Part shown: positions 1 through 8,690 of the stretch, in pieces | How positions within the stretch are numbered: position 1 is the first letter of the stretch | Layout of the letters: each line of letters begins with the position of its first letter | Origin: Jeotgalibaca ciconiae | Lineage (GTDB): Bacteria > Bacillota > Bacilli > Lactobacillales > Aerococcaceae | NCBI RefSeq assembly: GCF_003955755.1 | Contig: NZ_CP034465.1 | Coordinates: forward strand, 806,001 to 870,000 | Direction: 5' to 3' | DNA length: 64,000 nt | Position numbers and translations under genes: made by a program | The notes under the pieces: generated by a model | What the model saw: the letters and a program-made list of their open reading frames with translations, nothing else | What the model was told of the DNA's origin: nothing | The model's database searches: none

Positions 1-2407
1 TAGAAATCCAAGGCATTTCTCTAATATTTTTCCAAGTTTTTACTTCATTAAGTGTTTCTAATACCGGTACTGGAATCCCAGACTTGTCTGGATCAAGAAG
101 AATATCCCATGTTTTCTTTGCCAAATCCTCATCTTTGTAGTAGTTTGCAGCATAAGCCATCATTCCAGTTGCAAACATTGGCCAAGCAAAATGCTTATCA
201 TTCAGATCACCTCCACTTTCTATTAACTTTTCTTTATCAGAAAGAGCGTAAAAACGCCCGAATTCAGCCAACATCTCATTCCAACCATCATTTTTTATAT
301 TTTCAGCTAATTCCAACCAGACTTGCGGAGCACCAAATGAAATAACCATATGGTAACCACCTACATTTCCCGTTCCAAAGTAATGCAATTGTTTTGTTTT
401 TGGATCAAAATGATAAGTTGGGCCAGATAATAACTTCATTGGAGTATGATAAATTGAATCAATTCCAACCATAATTTGATCGAGATATTTTTTCTCCCCC
501 GTCAATTCATAGTATGTAAACCAATTAGATACTAATGCTGCCCAATCAGGACCCACTCTAATTGGAACCGTGGTTTCATTGGAAGAATAAAATTCTCTTA
601 GTGGTTCCAGCTTTTCGAAAACGCCTTCATTATCTTTTACTTCTTCTAGCAAATCTTTTGTCCTGCTGTCTCCAGTTAAGTAATAGTAATAGCGATGAAG
701 ACCAGCCATTGATATTCGAGCTTCTTTACACTGACATCCCCAATGCAGGACATTGTGGCGTGATCCTAGACCTTTGTACTCACCTAAATGATAAACATCT
801 ACTTCTGATGTATGTCTTGTCATCGCTTCAGCCAGTCGAAACACTTCTTCTTTTCCTGTTCTTAAAAAATATTGCCACAACCACATATTCGGTACTAATT
901 CCGTGTTTTGCCAAGCATATCCCCCTAAGTCATACCGCCACATATGGCGGTATGGATCGTAAGTATGCATCACATCACCATAATTCCAAAAGCCATACCA
1001 GTCTCGTTGCTCAACCTCTTTATAATAAAAATTGAATAATTCTTCCATCTGCTTTTCTAAAAACTTTTTTGTTTTATTTTCTTTGTTTGGAAGACTCCAG
1101 ACTCCGAAAACTTTCGTTTCATAGTACCTTTCTGGTGCCATAACAATTAAAGGAGCGTCAATTGTATCTAACGTCATATTCCATAAATCCTCACTTGTAG
1201 GACTTTCATCATACAAAGCAACTGTTAGCCTACTAGTGTTCGCAATTCCTATTGGAGTAGAACGAATTTCTTCCATACCTTCATAAGCACTTAACATATG
1301 GTCCCGTTTAGAATAATGGGTAAAATCTATCGGCTCACTTTCGGGTGACCATAGCCAAGCTGTGATTGTCGTTGCTGCCTCGTTCAAACCATCCACCCTT
1401 AATGACGCAGGATATTTCTCCCAAAAATCATTTAACACAAGGGCTGTTCCACCGTTCCTCCCTCCAGCATAAATCATTCCTTTCGATCGTTTTCCAGATC
1501 CCAATTTGATAAAGGTATGATTTTCATCTGTTTGTTTTTTTATTTCATAATGACTAGAAGACAGCTGTGAAACTTTATAGTTATTCCAAATGGCATTTTC
1601 TTTTGCGTGAGTTAACATCTCATCATTCTCTTCCGAAATCTCAACAATTTCACCACGAACTTGTTGGGAATAGAGACTATTTTTTATTGCATGCCTTCTT
1701 GAGAGTAATAACTGAGCAGGCTCTGAATATACGCCATCGTCCCCCCCGACGCGAACATGTCTATTCCAGGATTCCCCTACAATATTCGTTTTATAGTTCA
1801 ACCCCAATCCTTCTATATTATCGGAAGCTCCAATAATGACTGTATGTGTAATATCTATCGTATTAAGATTAGCAAAAAACTGAAAACGGGTCTCGAACTG
1901 ATACATTATTTCTTTATTTCTTTGTATCAAACTTGTTACCTTTACTACGGTTTTTATTGCTCCATTTTCTTCAATCTCAACTTTGTCAATAAGTGCAGGA
2001 ATCGTCTCTCCATCTACTTTTATAATCACTTGAAAATCGGCCAGTTTTATTTCATTATTTATCTTAACCCATTCCAACAAACTTTTTCCTTCTCCGTGTT
2101 TTGGAAAATATGCTGTCAATCGATTATTATTTATATAGATACCGTTATACTTATTTGTCGCAATCTCATCTCCATCGAATTCTCTTTCCTTTGATAAAAC
2201 TAATTCTGTACTGTGATCGAGGACAGCAGCGTGTCCTGTCCATTTTATTGAGCCATCCGGCCAAACAGCCATTATGTTTGTTTGAATGGGCGCTCCATCG
2301 AGAGATTGGTATTTCTCTACTTGATTTTTTTCTAACTCACCTTGTTTCCATGGATACCCCCACGAAATTCCTTTTTTTATTCTAGGTGCACTTCCTAACC
2401 ATTTCAT
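1..2407 (-). CDS. PcRGLX/YetA-like exo-rhamnogalacturonan lyase family protein, C-terminus outside window
   Basis: An open frame of at least 802 codons runs off the left edge with no stop, so the protein is partial at its C-terminus. It starts at ATG after AAGGAG. The opening residues (MKWLGSAPRIKKGISWGYPW) and the long body rich in Trp, Tyr and His resemble B. subtilis YetA (about 857 residues) and PcRGLX-type exo-rhamnogalacturonan lyases: an N-terminal RIFT-barrel/beta region, then a helical toroid domain from about residue 400. No signal peptide is seen, so it would act inside the cell on imported oligosaccharides. It is the last visible gene after YesU-like and YesL-like genes, 16 bp downstream of the latter. 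The family call is from recognition; lyase activity is inferred. The frame was followed across the full length without a frameshift. Confidence 0.8.
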   Translation of the reverse strand, partial: MKWLGSAPRIKKGISWGYPWKQGELEKNQVEKYQSLDGAPIQTNIMAVWPDGSIKWTGHAAVLDHSTELVLSKEREFDGDEIATNKYNGIYINNNRLTAYFPKHGEGKSLLEWVKINNEIKLADFQVIIKVDGETIPALIDKVEIEENGAIKTVVKVTSLIQRNKEIMYQFETRFQFFANLNTIDITHTVIIGASDNIEGLGLNYKTNIVGESWNRHVRVGGDDGVYSEPAQLLLSRRHAIKNSLYSQQVRGEIVEISEENDEMLTHAKENAIWNNYKVSQLSSSHYEIKKQTDENHTFIKLGSGKRSKGMIYAGGRNGGTALVLNDFWEKYPASLRVDGLNEAATTITAWLWSPESEPIDFTHYSKRDHMLSAYEGMEEIRSTPIGIANTSRLTVALYDESPTSEDLWNMTLDTIDAPLIVMAPERYYETKVFGVWSLPNKENKTKKFLEKQMEELFNFYYKEVEQRDWYGFWNYGDVMHTYDPYRHMWRYDLGGYAWQNTELVPNMWLWQYFLRTGKEEVFRLAEAMTRHTSEVDVYHLGEYKGLGSRHNVLHWGCQCKEARISMAGLHRYYYYLTGDSRTKDLLEEVKDNEGVFEKLEPLREFYSSNETTVPIRVGPDWAALVSNWFTYYELTGEKKYLDQIMVGIDSIYHTPMKLLSGPTYHFDPKTKQLHYFGTGNVGGYHMVISFGAPQVWLELAENIKNDGWNEMLAEFGRFYALSDKEKLIESGGDLNDKHFAWPMFATGMMAYAANYYKDEDLAKKTWDILLDPDKSGIPVPVLETLNEVKTWKNIREMPWIS

Positions 2408-2423
2408 TCTATAAAAACTCCTT

Positions 2424-3050
2424 CTAGTCACTTCCGTTTATTAGTCTTTCATTTCTTTCAAATGTTTGTAAATATATTCCTTGATTAACAAAAATCCATG
2501 TTCCAAAGCTATAAAAAGGTATTAAGCCGGGCAGACTGAATGATACGACGACACAAAAACCTATCCAAATAATCGCTAATAGTAAGGGAGCTAGATTTCT
2601 TATGGCAAATTGAATAAGCGTCCGATGATATCTCTTTGTATCAACCTCATAAAATATATAGATTGGGGCGATTAAAGTAAAATAAGACATAAGTAAGATG
2701 CTAATCGAAAGAAAAAGGTTATTTACAATAGAGTACTGTGTCCAATTTAAATCGTTTATAAAACGTATATCTAATAAAAGTAATACTACAATCAGCTCAA
2801 AAGGAAGAAAGATACTATTCGCCCTTTTGAATTCCTGCCTGTAAACTCTAACAAATTTCGCTATTGTTTGATTTCCTTTGCCTTGATAATAATCCTTTGC
2901 TAGTTCGTGAGAAGCAATTAAACTAGGTCCCAAGCCAAAAATGATTCCCCCAAGAAGAGTTCCTAATAAAAATAAAATATTTAATTTTGCACATATATAT
3001 AGAATAGAAAGTAGATTATAGACCCTATTAACAAAAGTTTGCGCTTTCAT
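2424..3050 (-). CDS. YesL-like DUF624 membrane protein
   Basis: A 208-residue integral membrane protein with about five or six hydrophobic segments. The early motif LGGIIFGLGPSLIASHEL and the spacing of later membrane helices fit the DUF624/YesL family. These proteins are found beside carbohydrate uptake genes in Bacilli; their exact role is unknown, and help with transport is a common guess. It starts 6 bp after the stop of the YesU-like gene and is followed 16 bp later by the YetA-like gene, so the three look like one operon. The ribosome site is weak (AGATGG), which suggests translational coupling. In B. subtilis yesL begins the yes rhamnogalacturonan operon, in keeping with the neighbours here. 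Confidence 0.8.
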   Translation of the reverse strand: MKAQTFVNRVYNLLSILYICAKLNILFLLGTLLGGIIFGLGPSLIASHELAKDYYQGKGNQTIAKFVRVYRQEFKRANSIFLPFELIVVLLLLDIRFINDLNWTQYSIVNNLFLSISILLMSYFTLIAPIYIFYEVDTKRYHRTLIQFAIRNLAPLLLAIIWIGFCVVVSFSLPGLIPFYSFGTWIFVNQGIYLQTFERNERLINGSD

Positions 3051-3056
3051 AAAAAA

Positions 3057-3734
3057 TCAACCATCTTTCTTTTTCAATGCATAAATTTTCAAATCTTTAT
3101 AAATAGCTTTCATAGGAGCCATTTGACGAAAACCTACCATACCAGAATTCAAAGGTTTCCCGTTTTTACCTTCATCTATCCAGTCCAATAATTTTAGGTC
3201 ATTTATATAGAACGTAATTCTATTCTGAAACTTTATTAATTTTACCTTGTAAAACTCTAGTGCATCTTCTACCGGCGGCAGTGGATCTGCTCCTTGCGCT
3301 GCAAAATGAAAACCGTAGCTTTTCCTTAAGTTACACGTTCTAAACGCTCGTTCTGTTTCATATTTATGACGAAAATAAGATAAATGATATGCATTCAGAT
3401 CTCCATGATGATATTGTGGATAATAACCAGTTCTTCTTTGTAGTGCCTCTGAAAAAATAGATTGATTATTTTTACCTTTTGCTGCAAAAAATACCATGCA
3501 TAAACCCGGTTCTCTTAATGGTTTAAATTTCCATTCAATTTTGATGTCGGATGGAAACTCTTGAGGAATCCAAAACGTCCAGTGAGCATAATCTCCTAAT
3601 TTTTCTGAAAGTGCATTCTCTAAAATTAATCCACCAGAGAAACTTCTTTTAATTGCTCCTTCTTCAACCCAGTCCTGAACATCTTTTTCTTCCCTTAATG
3701 CATTATCATAAATTAATGTTTCTTCCCATTCCAA
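3057..3734 (-). CDS. YesU-like DUF1961 family protein
   Basis: A 225-residue soluble protein without a signal peptide. It resembles B. subtilis YesU (DUF1961, about 220 residues), a concanavalin-like beta-sandwich protein of the rhamnogalacturonan cluster with no settled activity. Aromatic and charged stretches such as HWTFWIPQEFPSDIKIEWKF and FYINDLKLLDW fit a sugar-binding sandwich. The start is a TTG placed 5 bp after GGAGAGG; an ATG inside the next codons is out of frame. It is the first gene of the YesU–YesL–YetA-like set. A candidate promoter and cre-like site lie just upstream. Function in pectin oligosaccharide use is inferred from context only. Confidence 0.8.
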   Translation of the reverse strand: MEWEETLIYDNALREEKDVQDWVEEGAIKRSFSGGLILENALSEKLGDYAHWTFWIPQEFPSDIKIEWKFKPLREPGLCMVFFAAKGKNNQSIFSEALQRRTGYYPQYHHGDLNAYHLSYFRHKYETERAFRTCNLRKSYGFHFAAQGADPLPPVEDALEFYKVKLIKFQNRITFYINDLKLLDWIDEGKNGKPLNSGMVGFRQMAPMKAIYKDLKIYALKKKDG

Positions 3735-3776
3735 ATTTCCCTCTCCTTTCTTTGGCTTAATAAATCTTATAAAACA

Positions 3777-3830
3777 AGCATAATTAGAATACTTATTTCC
3801 ATCAATGGCTTCTTTTTGTAACCGCTTTAA
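3777..3830 (-). promoter_or_regulatory. candidate promoter with cre-like site before the YesU–YesL–YetA-like genes
   Basis: On the minus strand TTGATG (3805–3800) and TATGCT (3782–3777) are 17 bp apart, a fair sigma-A promoter. Upstream at 3817–3830 the plus strand reads TGTAACCGCTTTAA, one mismatch from the CcpA cre consensus TGWNANCGNTNWCA. Catabolite control is inferred. A cre upstream of the -35 box could act positively or be fortuitous. Confidence 0.45.
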
Positions 3831-3920
3831 ACCGTTGTCGTATAGCGGTTCGATTTGTTGTTTACAAAAAAGTACAAGAAGAGGAAATAGAAAATAAGGA
3901 CTGCAATCAGGTCTATTTGT

Positions 3921-4003
3921 CCCTTATGAAAAATAGGAGTACTCTCCTAGATTGCTTGGAACTTTCCGCTTTCATAGCTTAATTGAATGATACGTATTAG
4001 AAA
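3921..4003 (+). repeat. diverged copy of the dispersed intergenic repeat
   Basis: Aligns by eye over about 80 bp with the first half of the long form of the repeat (compare 20852–20930). Shared blocks in order are TATGAAAA.ATAGGA, CCT..ATTG, GGA.ACTT, CGCTT, then TTA.T.GAATGATA and TTAG. It retains the segment that is missing from the neighbouring short copy at 4056–4213, so it is an older long-type copy lying next to a fresh short one. The region 4004–4055 may be its decayed remainder. Confidence 0.55.
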
Positions 4004-4055
4004 GGTATATCTTATTCATTTTTGGGAAAATAGTCTTGGTCCGCTAGAACTTAAA

Positions 4056-4213
4056 TAAGAAAAGCGGACAAGTCCGCCTTGGCCTATGAAAAAATAGGAA
4101 ATTTGACCCTGAATGAGCAGCGAAGCGCGCAATGGGGCAAATTTATCTTTTTTTCACTAGGTCAGGACTTGGGAGCTAGACATTGATGGCTGAACTTATA
4201 ATCCCCTAGTCTA
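4056..4213 (+). repeat. dispersed palindromic intergenic repeat, copy A (short form)
   Basis: About 158 bp, nearly identical to 53198–53354 and to the outer parts of 20825–21031 and 29051–29258. It opens with AAGCGGACAAGTCCGCCTT (a GCGGAC/GTCCGC hairpin) followed by CCTAT..ATAGG, then AAATTTG/CAAATTT arms, and closes with ACTAGG...CCTAGT arms. No coding frame is convincing. It lies between the TRAP operon and the YesU-like operon, after the TRAP terminator. Confidence 0.85.
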
Positions 4214-4246
4214 GAAAAAAACTTAAAAAGTCTACATATTCAAAAA

Positions 4247-4284
4247 AAATAATGAGCTGGGATTTTTCCCGACTCATTATTTTT
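4247..4284 (-). terminator. terminator of the TRAP/GH105 operon
   Basis: Hairpin ATAATGAG / CTCATTAT with inner GGGA/TCCC pairs, flanked by an A-run and a T-run, 13 bp past the dctM stop on the minus strand. It could work in both directions. Confidence 0.85.
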
Positions 4285-4297
4285 TATCTTTCATTTT

Positions 4298-5593
4298 CTA
4301 CCCTGCTAAATTAGGCAGCCACATGATTAGTTGAGGGAAGTACGTAATCGCAAATAGTACAATCAAAATGATTACATAAAACGGTATCATTGGTTTTAGT
4401 AAACTTTCAACTTTTACTTTCGCTACACTCGCTCCAACATAAAGTCCTGTACCGACTGGTGGAGTTATGGATCCCACACAAAGATTCATGATTGAGAATA
4501 ATCCATAATGTACCGGATCAATACCAATACTTGTTACAATCGGCAAGAAAATCGGTGTGAAAATTAAGATTGCAGGTGCAACGTCCATGAACATCCCTAC
4601 TACAAGCAACACAATGTTAATTAACAGTAAGATAATAAAGGGACTATCCGTCAGCCCTAGTATTGCTCCGCTTATCGCTTGGGGAATTCCTGTAAACGCC
4701 ATAGCGAATGACATCATAGAAGATGTAGCTAGCAAGAACATGATTGTACCTGACATCTCAACAGCTTGAACAATCATACCCGGTATTTGTTTCCATGTAA
4801 CGGTTTTATAGTAGAACAATGACAATACCAATGCATAAACAACTGAAACAGCTGAAGCTTCGATTGCAGTAAATAATCCTGACATAATACCGCCAATAAT
4901 AATCACGATTAATAACAAACTTGGCACAGAATCAATCAACACTTTACCAGTGCTCTTACTTTTATCACGTTCAACAATTGGATAATTTCTCTTTTTAGCT
5001 AAAAAGATAGCAACAGCTATGATTCCTAAAGACCAAAGAATCCCCACAACATAACCACCTAGAAATAAACTAGAAATAGATGCTCCCCCAGCAATCGTTG
5101 AAAACATAATGAATGCAGTACTTGGTGGAACCACCATCCCAGTTGGTGCAGAAGCTATATTTACAGATGCCGCATATTCAGGATCATATCCTTCTTTTAC
5201 TTGTTGTGGCACTAGCACCCCGCCGATTGCGGTAGAGGCTGCAATGGCAGAACTGGAAATAGAGCCAAACAAAGCGTTCCCAATAACGTTTGTAATTGCC
5301 AATGCCCCCGGAATTCTTCCTGCAAAAAGCATAGCAAAGTCGACGAGCTTCTGGGCTATTCCTCCGTTATTCATGATAATCCCCGACAAAACAAAGAAGG
5401 GAATTGCTACGAGAGAAAAGCTATTAATACTACCTACCATCTTTTGCGCCGAACTGAATACTGCGATGTCGAATGGAATAACCAATAATAAGGTAGCCAT
5501 TGATGAAGCGGCAATACTAATGGCAATCGGCATTCCTAATACTAACAAAATCATAAAAACAACTAATAATATTAAACCAGCTTGTAATTCCAT
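4298..5593 (-). CDS. dctM: TRAP transporter large permease (DctM)
   Basis: A 431-residue membrane protein of the TRAP large permease family, with about 11–12 hydrophobic helices. Family-like stretches include LGMPIAISIAASS near the N-terminus and a glycine/proline-rich repeat (SITPPVGTGLYVGA) near the C-terminus. It drives solute import with the sodium or proton gradient together with DctQ and DctP. I take the ATG at 5593 after GGAAGGTG as the start; a longer frame to 5635 would overlap dctQ without a ribosome site. The gap from the dctQ stop is 7 bp. Order GH105–dctP–dctQ–dctM and nearby pectin genes suggest a uronide or unsaturated oligogalacturonide as cargo; the substrate is inference. 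Confidence 0.93.
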   Translation of the reverse strand: MELQAGLILLVVFMILLVLGMPIAISIAASSMATLLLVIPFDIAVFSSAQKMVGSINSFSLVAIPFFVLSGIIMNNGGIAQKLVDFAMLFAGRIPGALAITNVIGNALFGSISSSAIAASTAIGGVLVPQQVKEGYDPEYAASVNIASAPTGMVVPPSTAFIMFSTIAGGASISSLFLGGYVVGILWSLGIIAVAIFLAKKRNYPIVERDKSKSTGKVLIDSVPSLLLIVIIIGGIMSGLFTAIEASAVSVVYALVLSLFYYKTVTWKQIPGMIVQAVEMSGTIMFLLATSSMMSFAMAFTGIPQAISGAILGLTDSPFIILLLINIVLLVVGMFMDVAPAILIFTPIFLPIVTSIGIDPVHYGLFSIMNLCVGSITPPVGTGLYVGASVAKVKVESLLKPMIPFYVIILIVLFAITYFPQLIMWLPNLAG

Positions 5594-5600
5594 TTCATTT

Positions 5601-6128
5601 TCACCTTCCCTTATCCAAGACTTCTTCTGTTTCAATCATTTCTCTATTTGATGTTTCCATATTTGTATTGGTAAAAATACCATAGAGATTCATTAAACTA
5701 TAGATCAGCATAATGACACCAGAAACTGGGACAGACAGATAGATATATCCCATTGGAAGACTTAAGGACGGTGAAATTTGACTCATGGTAAGCGAAGTAG
5801 CTTTGCTGCCTCCATAAATCATGATAATAATAGAAAAAAGTACAAATAGTATTTGAACAATGATTTCTAAAATTCGTTTGTTCTTTTTGTTAAGACTATC
5901 ACTTAGTAAAGTAACTGCTAAGTGACTCTTTTTTCCAACCACATAAGCAGAGGAAAGCATCCCCAGCCATACTAGTGAAAAACGTACAAACTCTTCTGTT
6001 AATGTACTTGGATTATTTAAAATGGTTCGGGCAATCACTTGCCACATTACAACCAAAACCATGACAATTAATGTTATCCCACAAATCCATTCTAATGATT
6101 TATCTAAATATTTTTTTATTTGCTTCAT
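5601..6128 (-). CDS. dctQ: TRAP transporter small permease (DctQ)
   Basis: A 175-residue protein with four predicted membrane helices and the family motif region VRFSLVWLGMLSSAYVVGKKSHLAV, which covers the conserved Glu/Arg...W.G...A segment of DctQ subunits. It pairs with the large permease to form the membrane part of the carrier. It lies 15 bp after dctP and just ahead of dctM; its stop codon overlaps the AAGGTG used by dctM, which points to translational coupling. Length is typical. Confidence 0.92.
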   Translation of the reverse strand: MKQIKKYLDKSLEWICGITLIVMVLVVMWQVIARTILNNPSTLTEEFVRFSLVWLGMLSSAYVVGKKSHLAVTLLSDSLNKKNKRILEIIVQILFVLFSIIIMIYGGSKATSLTMSQISPSLSLPMGYIYLSVPVSGVIMLIYSLMNLYGIFTNTNMETSNREMIETEEVLDKGR

Positions 6129-6143
6129 GTTTCTATTACACTC

Positions 6144-7169
6144 CTATTCTTCCGCATCGCTTAAATCACGAATGGCTTTATACATATCCCCGTACTCTTC
6201 ACTATTTTTGAATTGATCGTGAAGGGGTTGAACTGCTTCTTGGAAAGGAGCTTTATCAACTTCATTAAATTGAACACCGAATCGTTCTACAGCAGCAGCT
6301 TTTTCTTCTTCAACCGCTTCTTTAAATACTTTTATTTCGTATTCTTTTGATTCTTCGGCTGCTTCATATATTGCTTTTTGTTGTTCTTCCGTTAAACCGT
6401 CTAATGTTTCTTGATTCATAATCATAATATCCGGCACTCGTGTATGTTCATCATAAGAATAATGCTTTGCAATATCACCGTGCCCGGCAGTTACAAGCAC
6501 AAACTCATTATTTTCTGCCCCATTAATCAAGTTGGATTGCATGGAAGTGTACACTTCGTCACTTCCCATAGGAGTTGGTGAACCACCTAGTAGTTCTACC
6601 ATTTGAATAGCGGTTTCACTTTGCAATACACGGACTTTTTTTCCTTTCAAATCATCGGGGTGATTTACCGGACCGTCTACCATATAAAAACTTCTTTGCC
6701 CAGAATCATAATAAGTAAGGCCGACAAATCCCAAATCCTTTGTTGACTGATAAATAGGATTCGTAATCGTGTCATCTTCCATCACACGGAAAAAATGGTC
6801 CTCGCTGTCAAACAAATAAGGAACTGAAAAAATAGCATAATCTTTGGAAAAACTTTCCAAAGCCGATCCACTTACTTTTGTAAAATCAATTGCCCCTGTT
6901 TGAGTCAGCTCAATTAATTCTCTTTCTCCACCTAATTGTCCATCAGGAAAATACTCAATTACAACTTCTCCATCTGATTTTTCTTCAACCAATTCTCCAA
7001 ATTTATTCATTGCATCGATAACTGGCTGGCTATTACTTGCATAAGAAAACCGAAGTACGACAGCTTCATCTGATCCTATTTCTCCATTTGTTGCTCCACA
7101 AGCCGCAAGCGAAAGCAATGATACACTTCCAAGGAGAGCGGTTTTCCATTTTTTTCTAAGTTTAATCAT
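6144..7169 (-). CDS. dctP: TRAP transporter solute-binding lipoprotein (DctP)
   Basis: A 341-residue extracytoplasmic receptor with a lipoprotein signal (hydrophobic run, then LAAC, Cys near residue 24). After processing it would be anchored to the outer face of the membrane. The body fits the DctP family: FGELVEEKSDGEVVIEYFPDGQLGGERELIELTQTG, and the central GKKVRVLQSETAIQMVELLGGSPTPM block that carries the conserved Arg for the substrate carboxylate. That Arg means an organic acid such as a uronate is the likely ligand. It follows the GH105 gene by 60 bp and precedes dctQ. Confidence 0.93.
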   Translation of the reverse strand: MIKLRKKWKTALLGSVSLLSLAACGATNGEIGSDEAVVLRFSYASNSQPVIDAMNKFGELVEEKSDGEVVIEYFPDGQLGGERELIELTQTGAIDFTKVSGSALESFSKDYAIFSVPYLFDSEDHFFRVMEDDTITNPIYQSTKDLGFVGLTYYDSGQRSFYMVDGPVNHPDDLKGKKVRVLQSETAIQMVELLGGSPTPMGSDEVYTSMQSNLINGAENNEFVLVTAGHGDIAKHYSYDEHTRVPDIMIMNQETLDGLTEEQQKAIYEAAEESKEYEIKVFKEAVEEEKAAAVERFGVQFNEVDKAPFQEAVQPLHDQFKNSEEYGDMYKAIRDLSDAEE

Positions 7170-7229
7170 TATTTAATTCTCCTCAATCTAACAAAAATCT
7201 ATACTAACTATTTCATAATTCTTTGATTT

Positions 7230-8336
7230 TTAAACAAACGATACTAATAATTCAGCTAACGCAAGGATTGTTAAAGATTGTCCATAAGGCATCGTCGTGA
7301 TTCCGATTTCTTTATAAAATTCAAGAGAATCACCCATCCCTGTTCCAATTGAAACTTTTTGAACTGCCCCAGTCTCATCAATTTCATTTAGTAAACCAAG
7401 CACAGCTTTTTCAGCTGTTTTTTCATAATCTTTACTAATATAACGTTTGTGTATTGATTTTAAGATTCCATATGCAAAGCCGGCAGTTGCAGACGCTTCC
7501 AAATAGGAAGTAGAATCGTTTAACAATGTGTGCCATAAACCACTTTCATCTTGAAGTTCTGCTAATGTTTTAATTTGATGGTTTAATGTATCCAATAAGA
7601 ATGTCCTCAAGAAGTCTCCTTCTTTTAATTCCAAGATTTCAATGATTTCTGGAATTGCAATCGTAATCCAACAATTTCCACGAGCCCACAATGCTTCTGC
7701 ATAGTTATGATTTTCTTCAAAGGTCCATCCGTGATACCAAAGACCTGTTTTCTTATCAGCTAGATATTTCACGTGAATAAGGAACTGTTTCTTTGCTTCT
7801 TCTAAATATTCTGGACGATTCAATAATTTACCAATCTTAGCTAAAGGAAGGACCGTCATCATTAATGTGTCATCCCATAATTGATTTTTATTTTCTGGTC
7901 CGTATGTCATGTGCTGCAATCCATCATCATTTGTTCGAGGCATATCATGCATTACCCATTCAGCCCATTGGTCTAAGTAAGGTAAGAAACGTTGATCTTG
8001 AAACTCTTCATACAAGAAAGCCATTGTCAATAGTGGTGCCATTGTATTAACATTTTTTGGAGGCGCTCCTTCTTCTAGGCGTTTTTCAAACCATTCCGTC
8101 ACAATCGTTAGCGCTTTTTCATCATTCGTGAGTTTCCAATATTTAAAAATACCGTATAGTCCTACCCCTTGAGGCCAGTTCCAAACAGACCAACTTTTAT
8201 CATCCACTTTTAATCCATCGAAATCTAATAAAAATTCACCTGTATCGTCTTTGATTTGAGTCAAATTATCCATCATCAAATCAATCGCTTTCAATATTTC
8301 TTCTTTTTCTACAAATAATTCATTTTTAATAATCAT
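7230..8336 (-). CDS. GH105 unsaturated rhamnogalacturonyl hydrolase (YteR/YesR-like)
   Basis: A 368-residue cytosolic (alpha/alpha)6-barrel hydrolase, close in length to B. subtilis YteR and YesR. It would remove the unsaturated galacturonyl residue from rhamnogalacturonan lyase products by hydrating the double bond. The LWDDTLMMTVLPLAKIG motif puts the catalytic Asp near residues 155–156, and LWARGNCWITIAIPEI covers the conserved W.RGN.W segment. No signal peptide. It is first in an operon with dctPQM behind a strong promoter (8376–8404). GH88 members are related, but the motifs fit GH105 better. Confidence 0.9.
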   Translation of the reverse strand: MIIKNELFVEKEEILKAIDLMMDNLTQIKDDTGEFLLDFDGLKVDDKSWSVWNWPQGVGLYGIFKYWKLTNDEKALTIVTEWFEKRLEEGAPPKNVNTMAPLLTMAFLYEEFQDQRFLPYLDQWAEWVMHDMPRTNDDGLQHMTYGPENKNQLWDDTLMMTVLPLAKIGKLLNRPEYLEEAKKQFLIHVKYLADKKTGLWYHGWTFEENHNYAEALWARGNCWITIAIPEIIEILELKEGDFLRTFLLDTLNHQIKTLAELQDESGLWHTLLNDSTSYLEASATAGFAYGILKSIHKRYISKDYEKTAEKAVLGLLNEIDETGAVQKVSIGTGMGDSLEFYKEIGITTMPYGQSLTILALAELLVSFV

Positions 8337-8375
8337 TTTATAATCCTCCCTTTTGTTTTCCCTTGATTCGCTTAC

Positions 8376-8404
8376 ATTATAACGAACATCAATACTAAAT
8401 TCAA
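8376..8404 (-). promoter_or_regulatory. promoter of the GH105–TRAP operon
   Basis: Minus strand TTGAAT (8404–8399), 17 bp, TATAAT (8381–8376): a near-consensus sigma-A promoter about 40 bp upstream of the GH105 start. The bases just after the -10 (GTAAGCGAATCA) vaguely resemble a cre site but miss the consensus; I do not claim one. Confidence 0.75.
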
Positions 8405-8515
8405 CATAAAATCACAATTAAACAAGTAAAACCACATTAATATATATTTTTTTCTTTTAGTTGCCTGCTTTTTGGTTGGTTTGTGTTATTTATTTTTGCT
8501 AAGTAGTGTGCAAAA

Positions 8516-8551
8516 ACAGCCTTAATCCAATAATCATTGGACTAAAGCTGT
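8516..8551 (-). terminator. hairpin, probable terminator
   Basis: Imperfect stem ACAGC..TTA.TCCAAT / ATTGGA.TAA.GCTGT followed on the minus strand by TTTTTG. It lies about 65 bp past the veg terminator and ahead of the GH105 promoter, so it may stop read-through from veg. Confidence 0.55.
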
Positions 8552-8614
8552 CTGCTAATTATTACTTTAACTTTTAAGAAATTATTAATAATTCTTCAAA
8601 AATATCTTCCAATC

Positions 8615-8655
8615 AAAAAAGCAGAACAAATCCACATGGACTGTTCTGCTTTTTT
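8615..8655 (-). terminator. veg terminator
   Basis: Hairpin AAGCAGAACA / TGTTCTGCTT with further TCC/GGA pairing, flanked by A- and T-runs, 36 bp past the veg stop. Confidence 0.85.
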
Positions 8656-8690
8656 AATTTAACTATTTATATACTATTGAATTGCGAGAA

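Noticed and set aside
562-1035. 157-codon plus-strand frame and its neighbours in 1–2400
   Set aside because: They are shadows of the long minus-strand YetA-like gene, which has a good start and family match.
5109-5651. 180-codon plus-strand frame opposite dctM
   Set aside because: Antisense to clear TRAP permease codons; composition follows the minus-strand gene.
8367-8380. cre-like site at the GH105 promoter (TGTAAGCGAATCA)
   Set aside because: One base short of the consensus spacing and two mismatches; too weak to list.
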